DNA of 64,000 nt from Chloranthus sessilifolius (taxonomy: Eukaryota > Streptophyta > Magnoliopsida > Chloranthales > Chloranthaceae), in the NCBI GenBank assembly GCA_021018995.1, contig CM037588.1, forward strand, positions 141,295,725 through 141,359,724, given 5' to 3'. A program made the translations under genes and the position numbers. Of the stretch, positions 11,656 through 22,036 are shown piece after piece. Numbering within the stretch: position 1 is the stretch's first letter; each line of letters starts with the position of its first letter. The notes beneath the pieces are model-generated. The model was not told the DNA's origin and searched no databases. It was given only the letters and a program-made list of their open reading frames with translations.

Positions 11656-11665
11656 CAAGGTGGGG
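11656..11665 (+). other. Polypurine tract
   Basis: CAAGGTGGGG directly precedes the 3' LTR. The usual LTR start TGT appears here as GGG, so the tract runs on into the LTR start. Confidence 0.6.
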
Positions 11666-12842
11666 AACATCCCCAAATTTTGGACGTTGAACAGTGTCCT
11701 CGAGATGAGTGCCCGACTGGTCATAGGTTTGACCAAGTGAAAGTCAACTCGATGACTGTGATTTCAACTTAGGTTGATGTTATAAGTAAGTGTGTGTAGT
11801 TTAAAACTAAGTGAGAGGTAGCATACACCTATCTTGGGTGTATATGCTTTACACCAAGCAATAGAGAGAGTTAAGAGGGTTTAATAGCTTAAGAGAAGTT
11901 ATTCTCTTTATTTTGGTTGGTGAAGAGTTAAGAAGAGAGAGAGAGGGAGAATAGGAAGGAGTAAATGCTAAGGGGAGTTAATGCGGTTTTCGAATTAATG
12001 ACGGGCTTGAACATTTAACGCCGGATTCGACGTGTTGGAATCCATTGGAGTCAAAGCTAGGAGCCCTAGGATTGAGCCAAACCATTGTGTCAACCAAGGG
12101 TTGATTTGAGGTGAGTTCTTGTTTGATTCGAATGAACATGTTGTTGTGCATTAAATTTTGGATTAAATGATGAGTTATAGAAGTGGGAAAGAAGGAAAAT
12201 GGAAAGGAATGAGAGCTGAAAGAAATGCCCGCAAAAATTCTGACCAAATCGATTAATCGATTTTATAGCATCCCTGAGTTCTGACCTATAAACTATACAC
12301 CTCGATATGCGTGCCCGATGGTCTGCACGTCAAAGACCATGTCGATGGACTATATAATGTCTATAGATCAAATCCGACGGAACGGATTTTGAGTATGTAG
12401 GTTAGGTTATGGGTTATTGAACTGCATACACCCAACCTTAGTGTAGCTGTTTAGTACCTAAGCCTAGGCCTTCGTAATAAAAGATAAATAAATACCATTA
12501 AATCACTTGCATTCAATACCCTTTTGTTACCTAGGATTAGAAGTTAAGAGGAGAGAGAGGGTGAATCAAGGGTATTGATTGTGGTTAAATGAAGAATCGA
12601 TTCGTTGGTAAAGTGTGAAGTGAAGGATTGATCAAATCAGAACAACCTCCGTTCACTCGGTGGAACCCTAGTCCGATCTAGAAGAAAGGATTGGAGATTC
12701 GAAGGAAATCAAGGTATAAAATTATGTTAGTGCTGTTTTATTCAATTTTGGATCAAAGAGTCATAAGGAATGGGGTTTGATTTCGGAAAGAGAAGAGAAA
12801 GAATGCGAAAAACTCAAGAATAGAAGAAATCTGTTTATTTAG

Positions 12843-13425
12843 ACCGATCGAAATTTAGTTCGATCAATCAAAATGGACTTAAGAAGGAAGAATTCGAAAT
12901 TTGAGAAAATTCGTTCGATCGAAATAAATTTTGATCGAAAGAAGTGTGTTTTGATCGATTGAATCTCACACTCGATCGATCGAAACGTATAAAATAGAGA
13001 TTTTGGAAAAGCCTGCTGTGAGTATTCGACCGATCAAAATATATTCGATCGATCGAATTAGAAATTTGATCGATCAAATCAAAATTCGTTCAATCGAACT
13101 GTGTGGATTGTTATTTAGCTTTTGAGGGATTCGGCCGATCGAAATATTTCTGATCGATCGAATTATATGATTTCGATCGACCGAATTAGGATTTGTTCGA
13201 TCGAACTGTGTTGTGGTCTTTTGGCTTCTAGGAGGATTCGATCGATCAAAATTATTTTCAATCGATCGAATTTATGTTCGTTCGATCGAAATGGAAGAAT
13301 CGTTCGATCGAACTAAGAAATGATATGTGTTATGAGGAGTTCGACCGATCGAAATGAGTTCGATCGATTGAAACCGGGTTTCGATCGATCGAAATAGGGA
13401 TTCGATCGATCGAAATTGCCAGATT
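12843..13425 (+). repeat. TTCGATCGATCGAAAT array in the solo LTR
   Basis: About twenty irregularly spaced copies of TCGATCGAAA-type words are present. Many are perfect palindromes built on CGATCGATCG, separated by unrelated 10-40-bp spacers. The array starts 579 bp from the LTR start. Unequal spacing and non-repeated spacers make it unlike a simple satellite. Confidence 0.85.
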
Positions 13426-14532
13426 CAGAATTTTGTTAAACTTTGACTGTGAGATTTTGAGGGGAGTTGTCCTAGCATATTTAGCATCATTCTAATGGGT
13501 GAACCATGAATTTTATATGTTAGGTGACCTAGTGTTATGTGATGAAGGGAAAACCCAAATGATGGATTGAGCGCATGCAGGTTAAGACTTTGAGGTAGGA
13601 AACACTTGATATCATGTGCATTTACTACATTAGCATGTGTGTTATGTTATAATGCAATGTTTGATTCAATCATGTGAATTTTGTTTATGACTCCAATTTG
13701 AAAAGGCATGTGTATCAGTATGTTTCCGAATTGTGTAAGAGTTATGAAATCTTTCCAGATTCAATCCAGTATGTGTGTGTGTGATCTTCACACTTCATTC
13801 CGACTTGTGAGTTAAACTATAATTATCACTTCACACGGCGATAAGCTATATGTATGCACTTCGATTTAAGGTTCTATTTGAATACAGTATCGACGCGATA
13901 TAATCGTGGACCCGACAAGAGGATATCGGTATGTGATTTGTGACTCCTATCATATAACAGTAATTATATTCGCTCAAGTGTCTAACTTTATCGAACCTTT
14001 GATATATGTGAAAATAGTTCATATGAGTGACGATGGTGCGTATTCCATCGAGGGCTTGAGGCTATAGTTCCTCATTCAAATACTTTAAGTAAAGCACTTC
14101 TAAGTTTTCTTTTCATATGTTGGACTAAAGATGTGAACATGTTTTATGAATTCCAAACAAGTATCGCATGTGTATTTCATGCCATGACAATCAAACTGTG
14201 CATATGTTCTAACCAATTTGATTTCATTATGCCATAAGATATATATTGATGTTTATAATAAGCATGCTATGAGTTTTTCCCTACTAATCTTGGATGAAGC
14301 TCATTCCTTGACTAAATGTCACAGGTTCAGGTGAAGGCGTTGGAACAGAGATCTTAGAGAGAGAGAGGATCCTGATATTTCACCTGGTGAGGATCTGAAA
14401 GAAATCCCCCCTAAGGGTTGTTTTCTGTGTACGATGCCAAATATATCTTGCCTTAGGTTGAGAGATTACAGGTTTGAGATGATGTAAAGGATACATATTT
14501 TGGATGATGATTGTAACTTAATTCTTTTTGGT

Positions 14533-14572
14533 GAACCATGTTTCGGTAAGGAAGGGTCCTTATCGGTGGTTC
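14533..14572 (+). other. Hairpin near solo LTR 3' end
   Basis: GAACCA pairs with TGGTTC, and the inner GGTAAGGA pairs with TCCTTATC (one G-T pair). It lies about 225 bp from the LTR end, like the hairpin at 3887-3925. Confidence 0.55.
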
Positions 14573-14802
14573 TCGTCGGTTCTCTTTCCATAGGTATTCA
14601 TATGAAATTAGAATCATTATTTTGAGCTTTTGAGGGATAGTACCAGTTTCCTTATTTTGTTATGATGGTTAGTTAGACATGGTTCTGCTTTGTTTCTGCT
14701 ATGCGAATGATATGCTATGTACTACGTTCGGGGTTTGGTCTTAGCGCCAGCCCACTGACGGCGCGAGTTTCGGGGTGTCGAAATTCAGGCTATCACAGAT
14801 TT

Positions 14803-15100
14803 GGAAAATTGATCAATCGATTTTGACCTGGAAGTTAGCTGGGCAAAGAGGCTCGAAACCGATTGATCGATTTGAGAAATTGATCAATCGATTTTGAATT
14901 TCGATTAATCGATGGAAAATCGATTAATCGTCTGAGCACTCCAGTGACTGGAAAATGAAAGCTTGGAAAAATTGATTGATCGATTTGAGAAATCGATCAA
15001 TTAATTTTGGAATTTCAATTAATCGATTTGGGATTGATTAATCGATTTTGGGATTTTGATTGATCGATTTTGGAGATCGATCAATCGATTTGGATAGTTT
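14803..15100 (+). repeat. GATC-word cluster in 3' LTR
   Basis: This is the counterpart of 2379-2690, with the same paired ATCGATCAATCGATTT words. The solo LTR inserted at the first words of this cluster. Confidence 0.82.
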
Positions 15101-16291
15101 CTGTTGGCCTTTGTTTTGGACTTTGAGATTCAGGGAGGATCTTATATCTTCTTTTATACATCTTTCTTGATGTTTTGCTTGTGCTATGGTGTACCATAGG
15201 TGGTACGAGGGAAGGCAAGCATGGGGAATCACATGGGACCTTGATGCTTGGATATTCAGACACGTGAGGTAGAGAACACCTTGAACATGTAATTGAAGAG
15301 TAAGAACATGTATGTAGTGATATAGAAATGAAATCATGCATCTAAAATGTGAATCCTAAGTGTGTGTGTGTGTGTGAACACAAAGTAAAGTAAATAAGTA
15401 TGATGTCCCCAGGGGATGTGAATATGATAAAGGCATCTGTGTGATGCATTGACTTGGACACCCCAGGGATGTATGTAATCATATAAAGTAAAGAGAATGA
15501 GAATGATAAGGCCTAATTTACTATATTTAGCACAATCACACGGTGAATAACTATATGTAGTGCACTTGATATTTAAGGTTTGGAGAATACCCCACCGATG
15601 TGGCGGTATACCCACGATTAACGCGACAGGATATTTGTGATCGGTATGGCAGCCAATCCATATACCAGTTGGACATCTCAGGGATGTAGGTGCTTATGTA
15701 TGAGATATAAACCCCATCTCCTATAAGAAAGGGACTTGAGAAGTATTAAAAGAGAATATAAAAATGTCTGATTAGACGATGATGGTGGGTATTCCATCGG
15801 GCGCCCGACGCTATAGTAAGTCGGAGAATATTTAAGCTATGATTTAAGTCTTTAGGCCAAATCATTGTGGTTAATAAACAAGTTGAGAACAAATAAAACA
15901 TGTAAAGTAATAGTAACATCCAAATGCAGCTTTTCAGTCATTTAAACTGCTTTTCCAAGTAAACTTATTGATACATCATGCTGTTAATTATCATAGAATA
16001 TATGTGAGTTTAATTTATATGTTCATTCAGTTCATTTCCATATTGAGCTATGATGTAGATCACCCTTTAGACTATACGTCACAGGTCCCATACTTGTGGC
16101 TGCTACTGCTTCTGGAGACGTTGATCCAAGAGATTTAGATTACGTACCTGGGGAGGATCAAAAGCCTCCTCCTGAGGAATTCTTCTAGAGGACCCCTGCA
16201 TACTTTGATTCAATTTTGTGACAGTACCGTATGGCTTGATATGTCAAGCTCTTTTTGAGTAAAAATGTAATTATATTGATATATTTTTGGT

Positions 16292-16330
16292 GAACCATTT
16301 GGGGTGACTTTGTTTTATCACCGATGGTTC
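16292..16330 (+). other. Hairpin near 3' LTR end
   Basis: This is the second copy of the hairpin at 3887-3925. Both paired arms are conserved and there is one change in the loop. Confidence 0.55.
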
Positions 16331-16529
16331 AGGCCGGTTCTTCTGCTCATGCAGTGGCATGGGATTAGAACTGTCTTTTGGGTTCTTATTAGAATAATAT
16401 ATCATTAATGCATAATAGATCTTGTTCAATTTATTTCTTATACTTTATTGTACTTAGTTATACCAATGTTTCGTACAGGTTTATGGGGCACGAGTTTCGA
16501 GGTGCCGAAATCCAGGCTGTCACAATATT

Positions 16530-16895
16530 ACAATCATTTGGAGGTGGTACTAGTTGCCATGTATTATGACGCATTAACACAATCAATTCAGACGACATGG
16601 CGCCCCGCCATATGGAATCAATGAGTGCTTTAGTAACACTCGTGGGTTCCAAGGAGGATGGAAGAGGGTGCTTAGTGACAAGAAAAGATTTTTTGGCTTA
16701 TAGATATCATTCATGGATCGGGTAGTCATTCGGTGAGTGTGCACTTCATTATTCTCAGAGACAACAAGTTCATGCACTTGTAATGAAGGAATTTGGCTTG
16801 AAATCAAGGGAGGAGAAGAGAGAGTACTTACCTAGAAAGGAGGCAGTTTAGGGGATGCCATTCTTAGGCGATGGCGAGACGTCAGTACCCATGTT
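16530..16895 (-). pseudogene. Copia pol: linker and start of RT
   Basis: This minus-strand fragment lies between the two gypsy insertions. It contains HRMTTRSMNDIYKPK (the TRS..I.KP block of the copia integrase-RT linker) and then EPTSVTKAL and NTWQLVPPPNDCN, the front of copia RT. It continues across the Tekay element into GCKWVF below 1780. The upstream end is cut at 16900 by the chimeric element. A frameshift lies near 16600-16650. Confidence 0.9.
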
Positions 16896-16900
16896 CGGAG

Positions 16901-17496
16901 TGTGATGACCCTAGTTTAGAAGACGTTGAATCTTGATGAGGATACCATATGAGTAGGGTCGAAAAACAGCTGCGGATCTTAAAGATAAATTTTTATATAC
17001 TATCTTTTGAGAAATGATACCTTTGGAGAAAAGAGGAAAATTTTGGATGTTTACAGTTTTGAGTTAAAGCATAAATATGGGAATGATTAAAATTTTCATC
17101 GTGGCTAATCCTAGTTATTCTAAATGACAAATGTGAAGGATTTTGGGGTCATTATAAAAGAGAAATGGTACTCCTTAAGTGTGTATGTGTGGATTGTGGA
17201 AGGATGTTGATGTGTTTTCTTTGTCAACGTGTTACTACTTAGGGCAATTTTCGAGGACGAAAATTTTATAAGGAGGAAAGAATGTAACACTTTGAAAACT
17301 TAGACTTTAATTTTTGGAGGACTCACGATTGTAGCTGTAGGTTCGATTTAGAACTTGGATTGTGGATCTCATAACCACTTGTAATGGAGATACTTGATGA
17401 CTTGACGATGTATCGTTAACAGATGAATTAAGTTTTAGATTTTGTTGGAATATAGGGCCATTATGACCATGATAATTATAGATTGGTGTTGTGTCA
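16901..17496 (+). repeat. Left LTR of the chimeric element (short form)
   Basis: The first 388 bp match 19747-20135. The block ends with a polypurine-like tract (TAAGGAGGAAAGAA) and TGTAACAC, as if it carried the 3' end of another element. The remaining 200 bp end in GTTGTGTCA, followed by a weak primer-site-like TATTGACAGATC. The exact right edge is uncertain. Confidence 0.6.
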
Positions 17497-17511
17497 TATT
17501 GACAGATCAAG

Positions 17512-18015
17512 ATGGCGCCACGAAAGAAAGCTAAGATTGGACGCACTGGAGAAAGTGAGCTGAATAGGCAGTTGCTTGAGGCAATGATGGATACTATGGC
17601 TCGGCAGACTGCGTTACTTACGGCAATGTTGAGAAGGACAACTCACACCTCTCCATTGACATTAGATGAATTATGTTTTAGGTGCAATGGGCGGCACCTA
17701 GTGAGGAACTACGGGAGATCTACGGGGGCATGTTTCAAGTGTGGATGGATGGGACATAGGATTAAACATTGTCCTGCTTTGAGGGAGAAGGCGACAACAT
17801 CTACACCGATTGATGCATGCATACGCTATGAGAAAGGTCATAAAATGGAGACATGTAGGAGAGCCTCATGTGCATGTTTCAAATGTGGTAGGCAAGGGCA
17901 CCGGATCAGGAATTGCCCAAATATGCATGAGGAGTGGATAACCTCGACGTATACTTTTGCGACTCAAGATTCCCAAGGTCTAAATTCACTATCAATTATT
18001 AAGATTGTGTTTTAA
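17512..18015 (+). CDS. Gag-like protein with duplicated zinc knuckles, no capsid
   Basis: This 167-residue frame starts at ATG 17512, 12 bases after the primer-site-like motif (MAPRKKAKIGRTGES, a basic start common in this class of gag). There is no capsid domain. Residues about 55-145 hold two tandem units, each a degenerate knuckle followed by a good one: CFRCNGRHLV then CFKCGWMGHRIKHC, and CIRYEKGHKMETC then CFKCGRQGHRIRNC. The second member of each unit fits C-x2-C-x4-H-x4-C, the RNA-binding nucleocapsid motif. The Tekay-like gag at 5400-5490 has one such unit. The frame has no internal stop, unlike the neighbouring elements. Whether it is translated is unknown; a nucleic-acid-binding role is inferred from the knuckles. 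Confidence 0.6.
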   Translation: MAPRKKAKIGRTGESELNRQLLEAMMDTMARQTALLTAMLRRTTHTSPLTLDELCFRCNGRHLVRNYGRSTGACFKCGWMGHRIKHCPALREKATTSTPIDACIRYEKGHKMETCRRASCACFKCGRQGHRIRNCPNMHEEWITSTYTFATQDSQGLNSLSIIKIVF

Positions 18016-19732
18016 TGTTCAGATGAGTTCCAAATTTTGTTGGTTTTTGACACTTGAGGAATATCATAACATCATCGCTTGTGTATCTACTTAAATCACT
18101 TGCATGACATAAACGATTTTTTTAATTTAAAAGATTAAATACATAAGTGATAGTTATATTGGCAGATTTAATCAATCTTAACAGTCATAGTAAATTTCTT
18201 AAGGAAAATTGTTTTGTAAATTTGAAATTTATTTGATACTTATGGGTAAAGTAGTTGAATTAATGGAATTAATCTTAGTATTCTTCTTTCCGACTAGTGA
18301 GTCATGACTGATTTGTGTTTAGAAGCATTCCTTCCATACGTGAGTTCTGTTGTTAATTGTTGTAGTTAATTTGGAAGTTTTCAGTAGTTGACATAGGATA
18401 TCATGGGAGAGCAGAATTGAATATCGTTACTATGGATTGCGCAGTTTCCACCTAATCCATGATGAATGGCTATGGATTGTATTGAGAGTTGTGCACATGA
18501 AGAGACAATTAATCATGACTAAGTATTTATGTACTACCTTATATTTGTGCACCTAAATAGTATATCATTGGGATTTACCATTTCTGTCATCTCCTTGATT
18601 AAAAATTGAGACGTATCGCATTCGAGTATTATAAGATTGATTAAGGGCATAAATTTTGAAGATTTAACGATCGTGCAATAGATTTTGATGTTCTTACTTT
18701 TGTGATGGCTTTATCTCCTTATGGACGTAGATGAAAATGATCATAGGTGTTGCGATTGATGGTTAAAACGATTATACTCGAAGAATATGGTGTATCTGAT
18801 TGATAATTGTAGAAATTTTGTGGACATCACAACTTTAATTTAATGGTTAGGATTAGTAACACAGTCAAAATTTTGATGATAATATCAATTATATCATGGT
18901 ATTAAGTTTATCTCCGTTAATGACATGTTCGACAGTGTAAACTTTTGTTTGTGGGCAGATGAGACTTGTTCCGTCTCATGATAGCATCAATTGGGTGAAT
19001 CAGACTTTTCTCGAATGAATAGTGTAAGTTTCTAATGTGGTCGACCATACATTTTTTTTTTCGGAGTCTAAAGTTTCTAGTTTCTATTATGTTTTTCCGA
19101 AATCTGAAGGGGTCACTGTGAGCAGTACAAATTTGATTATGGAATTGATGCATGGTCACTAATGGTTATCATCGTTGTAGTAAAGATATGCTGAATTGGT
19201 ATGTAAATTGTAATTTCGTCAAGGTTTGGTTGATCCGTTATGGTTACATTTTTGGCTAAATAGTTCTAATTTCAAGATCAATATACATGTTTTTGTGGAA
19301 TGAGTACCAGTCCAGTTAGTGAGAGAGAGCTCCTTAATGAAAAGCTAAACAAATAGATTTTTCCTATGTGTGGATTTCTACAAGAAAAATGGGGGTTTAA
19401 AGATTTAAATTATTTTGGAGGCGTATTATGAGATGCTTTGTACATGAGATGATGGGTATTTATTTATTTATTTATTTTCTTTTCTCGGTAGATTTGAAAT
19501 GGACTTAAGGACAGGTTGTGAGGAAGTGAGGAAAGAGTTTCATTTTTCGTATCGGGGTTATGTGGATACACTGGTTTTGGGGGTGCTGTTTTGACTCTGG
19601 ATGAGTGTATGCACATTGTGGATGTGTTTTCCCTTGACTATGTGAATGGTTGTGTTCCTGTGACAGGTATCAATGTGTGGACTCTGAGAGGGGGTGCACA
19701 GGTATGCGTATTTTCGAGGACGAAAATTTCTG
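18016..19732 (+). other. Non-coding interior of the chimeric element
   Basis: 1.7 kb of T-rich sequence with no recognisable protease, RT, RNase H or integrase block on either strand. A short (TTTA)n stretch lies at about 19458-19478, and the GAGGACGAAAATTT block before the polypurine tract at 19715-19730. Confidence 0.6.
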
Positions 19733-19746
19733 TAAGATGGGGAGAT
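19733..19746 (+). other. Polypurine tract before the TGTGATGACC LTR start
   Basis: AAGATGGGGAGAT directly precedes TGTGATGACC. This supports 19747 as a true LTR start. Confidence 0.6.
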
Positions 19747-20730
19747 TGTGATGACCCTAGTTTAGAAGACGTTGAAACTTGATGAGGATACCAGATGAGT
19801 AGGGCAGAAAGATAGCTGCGGATCTTTAAGACAAATTTTGATATACTATCCTTTGAGAAATGATACCTTTGGAGAAAAGAGAAAATTTTTGGATGTTTAT
19901 AGTATTGAGTTAAAGCATAAATATGAGAATGATTAAAATTTTCATCGTGGCTAATCTTAGTTATTCTAAATGACAAATGTGAAGGATTTTGGGGTCATTA
20001 TAGAAGAGAAATGTTACTCCTTAAGTGCGTATGTGTGGATTATGGAAGGATGTTGATGTGTTTTCTTTGTCAACGTGTTACTACTTAGGGCAATTTTCGA
20101 GGACGAAAATTTTATAAGGAGGGAAGAATGTAACATCCTGAAAATTTGAACTTTGAATAGAGTATCCCGGGATGCGTGCCCGTCTGATCACTTATGTTGA
20201 TCAAGTGGAAGTCAACTCGATGACTTTGGTTGGATTAGTTTTGATGTGAAAATATACACTAGTGTGGTATAAGAACTATTGGATTGGTCCATATATACAT
20301 TATACGCATATGTGTGTTTTGCAGGTGAACCTGGTTCTTTAAATATAAAGGAGGAGAGGCTTCTCTCAGAAGCCATTCGGTTGTAAAGTTGAGGCTTGGG
20401 CTTCTTGTGGGAAAAAGAGGAAAATGAAGAGAGGGAGTGAAAAAAGGAAAGGAGATTTAATATTTGTGATTGATGTGTGGATCATGCATGGAAGCCATGC
20501 AATGTGTTTAACTCCATGGAAGGTGCATGTGACTTGGGGATTTCGAAGCTAAGAACCCTAGCTCTTGATTCGAGTCGTGGAATCTATCATACATGGGATT
20601 TGAGGTAAGGTTTTGTTAATCCATAGTGTATGTGATGTTTTAGTTTCGATTTAATGTTTAAATGATGAATTAAAGGAAGAGAAAAGAGGAAAATTTGAGA
20701 AAAAACAAGAATGGGCGAAATCTGTAGATT

Positions 20731-21045
20731 TTGATCGATCGAAATTGGATTTGATCGATCGAAATTGATTTGAGTTTGTGGATTTCGATTTCTGAAGGAT
20801 TTCAATCAATCGAAATTAAATTCGATCAATCGAAAGGCGTAACAAGGATTTTGGATTTTTGTGTTGTCTGGATTCGACCGATCAAAATTTATTTCTATTG
20901 ATCGATTTTAAAATCTGATCGATCGAATTATAATCGTTCGATCAAGTTTGTGGTGCCAGACATTGGATTCTAGATTCGATCGATCGAATTATTTTCGATC
21001 GATCGAATTCCAAATTCGATCCATCTAAATGTGGTATCGATCGAT
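20731..21045 (+). repeat. GATC-word array in the inner LTR
   Basis: Words such as TTGATCGATCGAAATT and TTCGATCGATCGAATT occur with unrelated spacers. The array begins 602 bp from the TGTAACATCC start, close to the offset in the other two LTR families. Confidence 0.8.
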
Positions 21046-22019
21046 CGAATTTGCCTGATTCGGGTTTTTATTGTATTTTGTCTGGGGGATTGTGAGGGGA
21101 TCTTGTATCTTTTTGTTGTGTCATTCCTGATGTGTGAGCTGTAGATTTGATGTGTAGAGGTTGTGCATATGGGATCTTGGCTGGGCGAGCTCCTTTTGAC
21201 CTTGATGCTTTATGTATGAATCGTGTGAGGAAGGGAATATTCTGAACATGTACCAATGATTACAAAAGTATGTGTGTAGTGATATGTAGGTGTGCTTTTA
21301 AGCATGTAATTGTGATATTGTGTTTTCGGATTTGAGCTAAGCATGTGCATTAAATGGGTGTGTGTGACACTAAGTGAGTGTGTGTGTGAACACTAAGCAA
21401 GAAACAAGCAAGTGAAATGTGAATGTGACGTCCCAGGGACGTATATGTGATGCGAACCTCTAAGTGATGAGATCAATATGTGTGTGAAACTTTGAAGAAA
21501 ACTTTGTGATATAATATTTAGCACAATTATACGGTGATAAATTATATGTATTTTACACATACGATTTAAGATTTAATACCTGACCGACGGGGCGGTATAC
21601 CCGTTACTGACGCGGCAAGATATCCGTGACCGGTATGGAGAATTACCCGTACACTCTATAAACATCCCAGGGATGTGTGTGAATTTAAGTGCCCAGTCAC
21701 CGTTGGGAAAGGAACTTGGGTCTATGTTACATAAAAAGTGTTCAATTGAATGACGATAGTGGGTATTCCATCAGGGCTCGATGATATATTGCTCAGGGAT
21801 TATTTAAGTTATTTGATTTAAGTTTTAAAGATAAGCTTTCATGTGATAAGAGAACAGGATAAGTAAAACATAAGATGTGAAATGTGACGTGTGCATGCAG
21901 TTCATGCTTTCGGTAATTTACATGTTTTAATCGGTTTTCAGGTTATGAGTTCATGCTTCGCCTATGTCATGAAATATGTGTGAGTAAGATAGCCTTACAT
22001 ATTCAGTTATTTCTCTATT

Positions 22020-22036
22020 GAGCTATGATGTAGCTC
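22020..22036 (+). other. Perfect stem-loop GAGCTA/TAGCTC
   Basis: The 17-mer is identical to 3640-3656 and is followed by the same CACCCTTT block. It lies about 400 bp from the LTR end. Confidence 0.6.

Larger units (their letters stand above)
12264..14797 (+). mobile_element. Solo LTR of a related gypsy family
   Basis: A 2534-bp insertion starts TATAGCATCCC (a TG start changed to TA) and ends GGCTATCACA, flanked by GATTT at 12259-12263 and 14798-14802. There is no internal region, primer site or ORF. It is therefore the scar of recombination between two LTRs of one element. It shares with the other LTRs the offset of the GATC-word array, a GATGGTGCGTATTCCATC block (14033-14050) and a hairpin near its 3' end. 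Confidence 0.92.
1781..16524 (+). mobile_element. Tekay-like Ty3/gypsy chromovirus inserted in copia RT
   Basis: Boundaries are set by TGTAACATCC at 1781, CTGTCACA ending at 16524, and the 5-bp repeat ATATT on both sides (1776-1780 and 16525-16529). The order is 5' LTR, degenerate tRNA-iMet-type primer site, gag, protease, RT, RNase H, integrase, chromodomain-like tail, an extra ORF, polypurine tract and 3' LTR. The 3' LTR is lengthened by a nested solo LTR. At least a dozen in-frame stops in gag-pol show that it is no longer autonomous. The lineage call rests on the TGTAACATCC-type LTR, the gag and integrase blocks and the C-terminal motif after integrase. Confidence 0.93.
11663..16524 (+). 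repeat. 3' LTR of the Tekay-like element, split by a solo LTR
   Basis: 11663-12263 and 14803-16524 together align with the 5' LTR (about 2.32 kb against 2.34 kb). The break is filled by 12264-14797 with a GATTT duplication. The first three bases are GGG where the 5' copy has TGT. The last bases are CTGTCACA. Confidence 0.9.

Noticed and set aside
12843-13425. Array of TCGATCGATCGAAA words as a CRISPR array or satellite
   Set aside because: Spacing is irregular, the repeats are short and variable, the host is a plant, and the array lies inside an LTR.
12264-14797. Full retrotransposon inside the 3' LTR
   Set aside because: No internal region, primer site or ORF; one LTR flanked by GATTT means a solo LTR.
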